In this document: positions 63,991 through 64,000 of the stretch, piece by piece
How positions within the stretch are numbered: position 1 is the stretch's first letter
Layout of the letters: each line of letters starts with the position of its first letter
Source: Actinomadura oligospora ATCC 43269
GTDB taxonomy: Bacteria > Actinomycetota > Actinomycetes > Streptosporangiales > Streptosporangiaceae
DNA: 64,000 nt
Direction: 5' to 3'
NCBI RefSeq assembly: GCF_000518265.1
Contig: NZ_KI912411.1
Span: 248,001-312,000 of the forward strand
Made by a program: the position numbers and the translations under genes
Notes under the pieces: model-generated
Database searches by the model: none
Told to the model about the DNA's origin: nothing
Seen by the model: the letters and a program-made list of their open reading frames with translations, nothing else

Positions 63991-64000
63991 CCCACACGGT

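Noticed and set aside
1..64000. CRISPR arrays, tRNA and rRNA genes
   Set aside because: No regularly spaced direct repeats with unique spacers and no tRNA- or rRNA-like sequence were noticed on reading; a dedicated scan was not possible.

Overview
The window looks like chromosomal DNA of a high-GC, filamentous-type actinomycete of the Streptosporangiales or Streptomycetales kind. The grounds are the very GC-rich third codon positions, frequent GTG and TTG starts, two AfsR/SARP-type regulators, a split lantibiotic dehydratase, a free-standing nuoB and many secreted proteins. I saw no rRNA, tRNA or CRISPR array. The left edge cuts a substrate-binding lipoprotein gene.

Layout. (1) 1-6079, minus strand: an oligopeptide ABC transporter operon led by a serine hydrolase. 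(2) 6.5-9.1 kb: decayed genes, namely a LuxR/LAL regulator broken in three places and the C-terminal piece of an alpha/beta hydrolase. (3) 9.4-18.7 kb: CsbD, small secreted Cys-containing proteins (two are tandem paralogues), a SARP-NB-ARC-TPR regulator, a secreted propeller-like protein, an unrecognised protein with an internal duplication, and a Nudix hydrolase. (4) 18.9-25.7 kb: a plastic zone with a DUF4265-like gene, an intact IS5-family element with a CTAG target duplication, a secreted Ig-like protein, and a mobilisation module (MobC-like plus a frameshifted MobA/VirD2-type relaxase). (5) 25.77-46.12 kb: a 20-kb tightly packed operon of a phospholipase-D-fold protein followed by two giant non-secreted proteins of 3329 and 2885 residues. 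I do not recognise it as a described system. (6) 46.2-52.1 kb: a B-lectin, an AraC regulator, thyA-folA, nuoB, a LysR regulator and a duplicated-domain protein. (7) 52.2-62.6 kb: a RiPP cluster with a 109-residue precursor, a fused amidohydrolase, a fused MBL-fold hydrolase, a split LanB (glutamylation and elimination proteins) and a divergent SARP regulator. (8) 62.7-64.0 kb: a DUF1963-type gene interrupted by one amber codon, and a small ORF that abuts a perfect 23-bp inverted repeat.

How the genes work together. The hydrolase and transporter probably handle peptides. In the RiPP cluster, LanB and the thiopeptide-type protein would dehydrate Ser/Thr at the precursor C-terminus (ending MCPWFC), the two hydrolases are candidate tailoring or protease enzymes, and the SARP is the likely activator. 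No cyclase, YcaO, decarboxylase or dedicated exporter is visible, so the product class is open. The PLD/giant operon is the best candidate for an undescribed system: a lipid- or nucleic-acid-cleaving fold coupled by an ATGA overlap to a beta-rich 3329-residue protein and then a LamG-containing 2885-residue protein.
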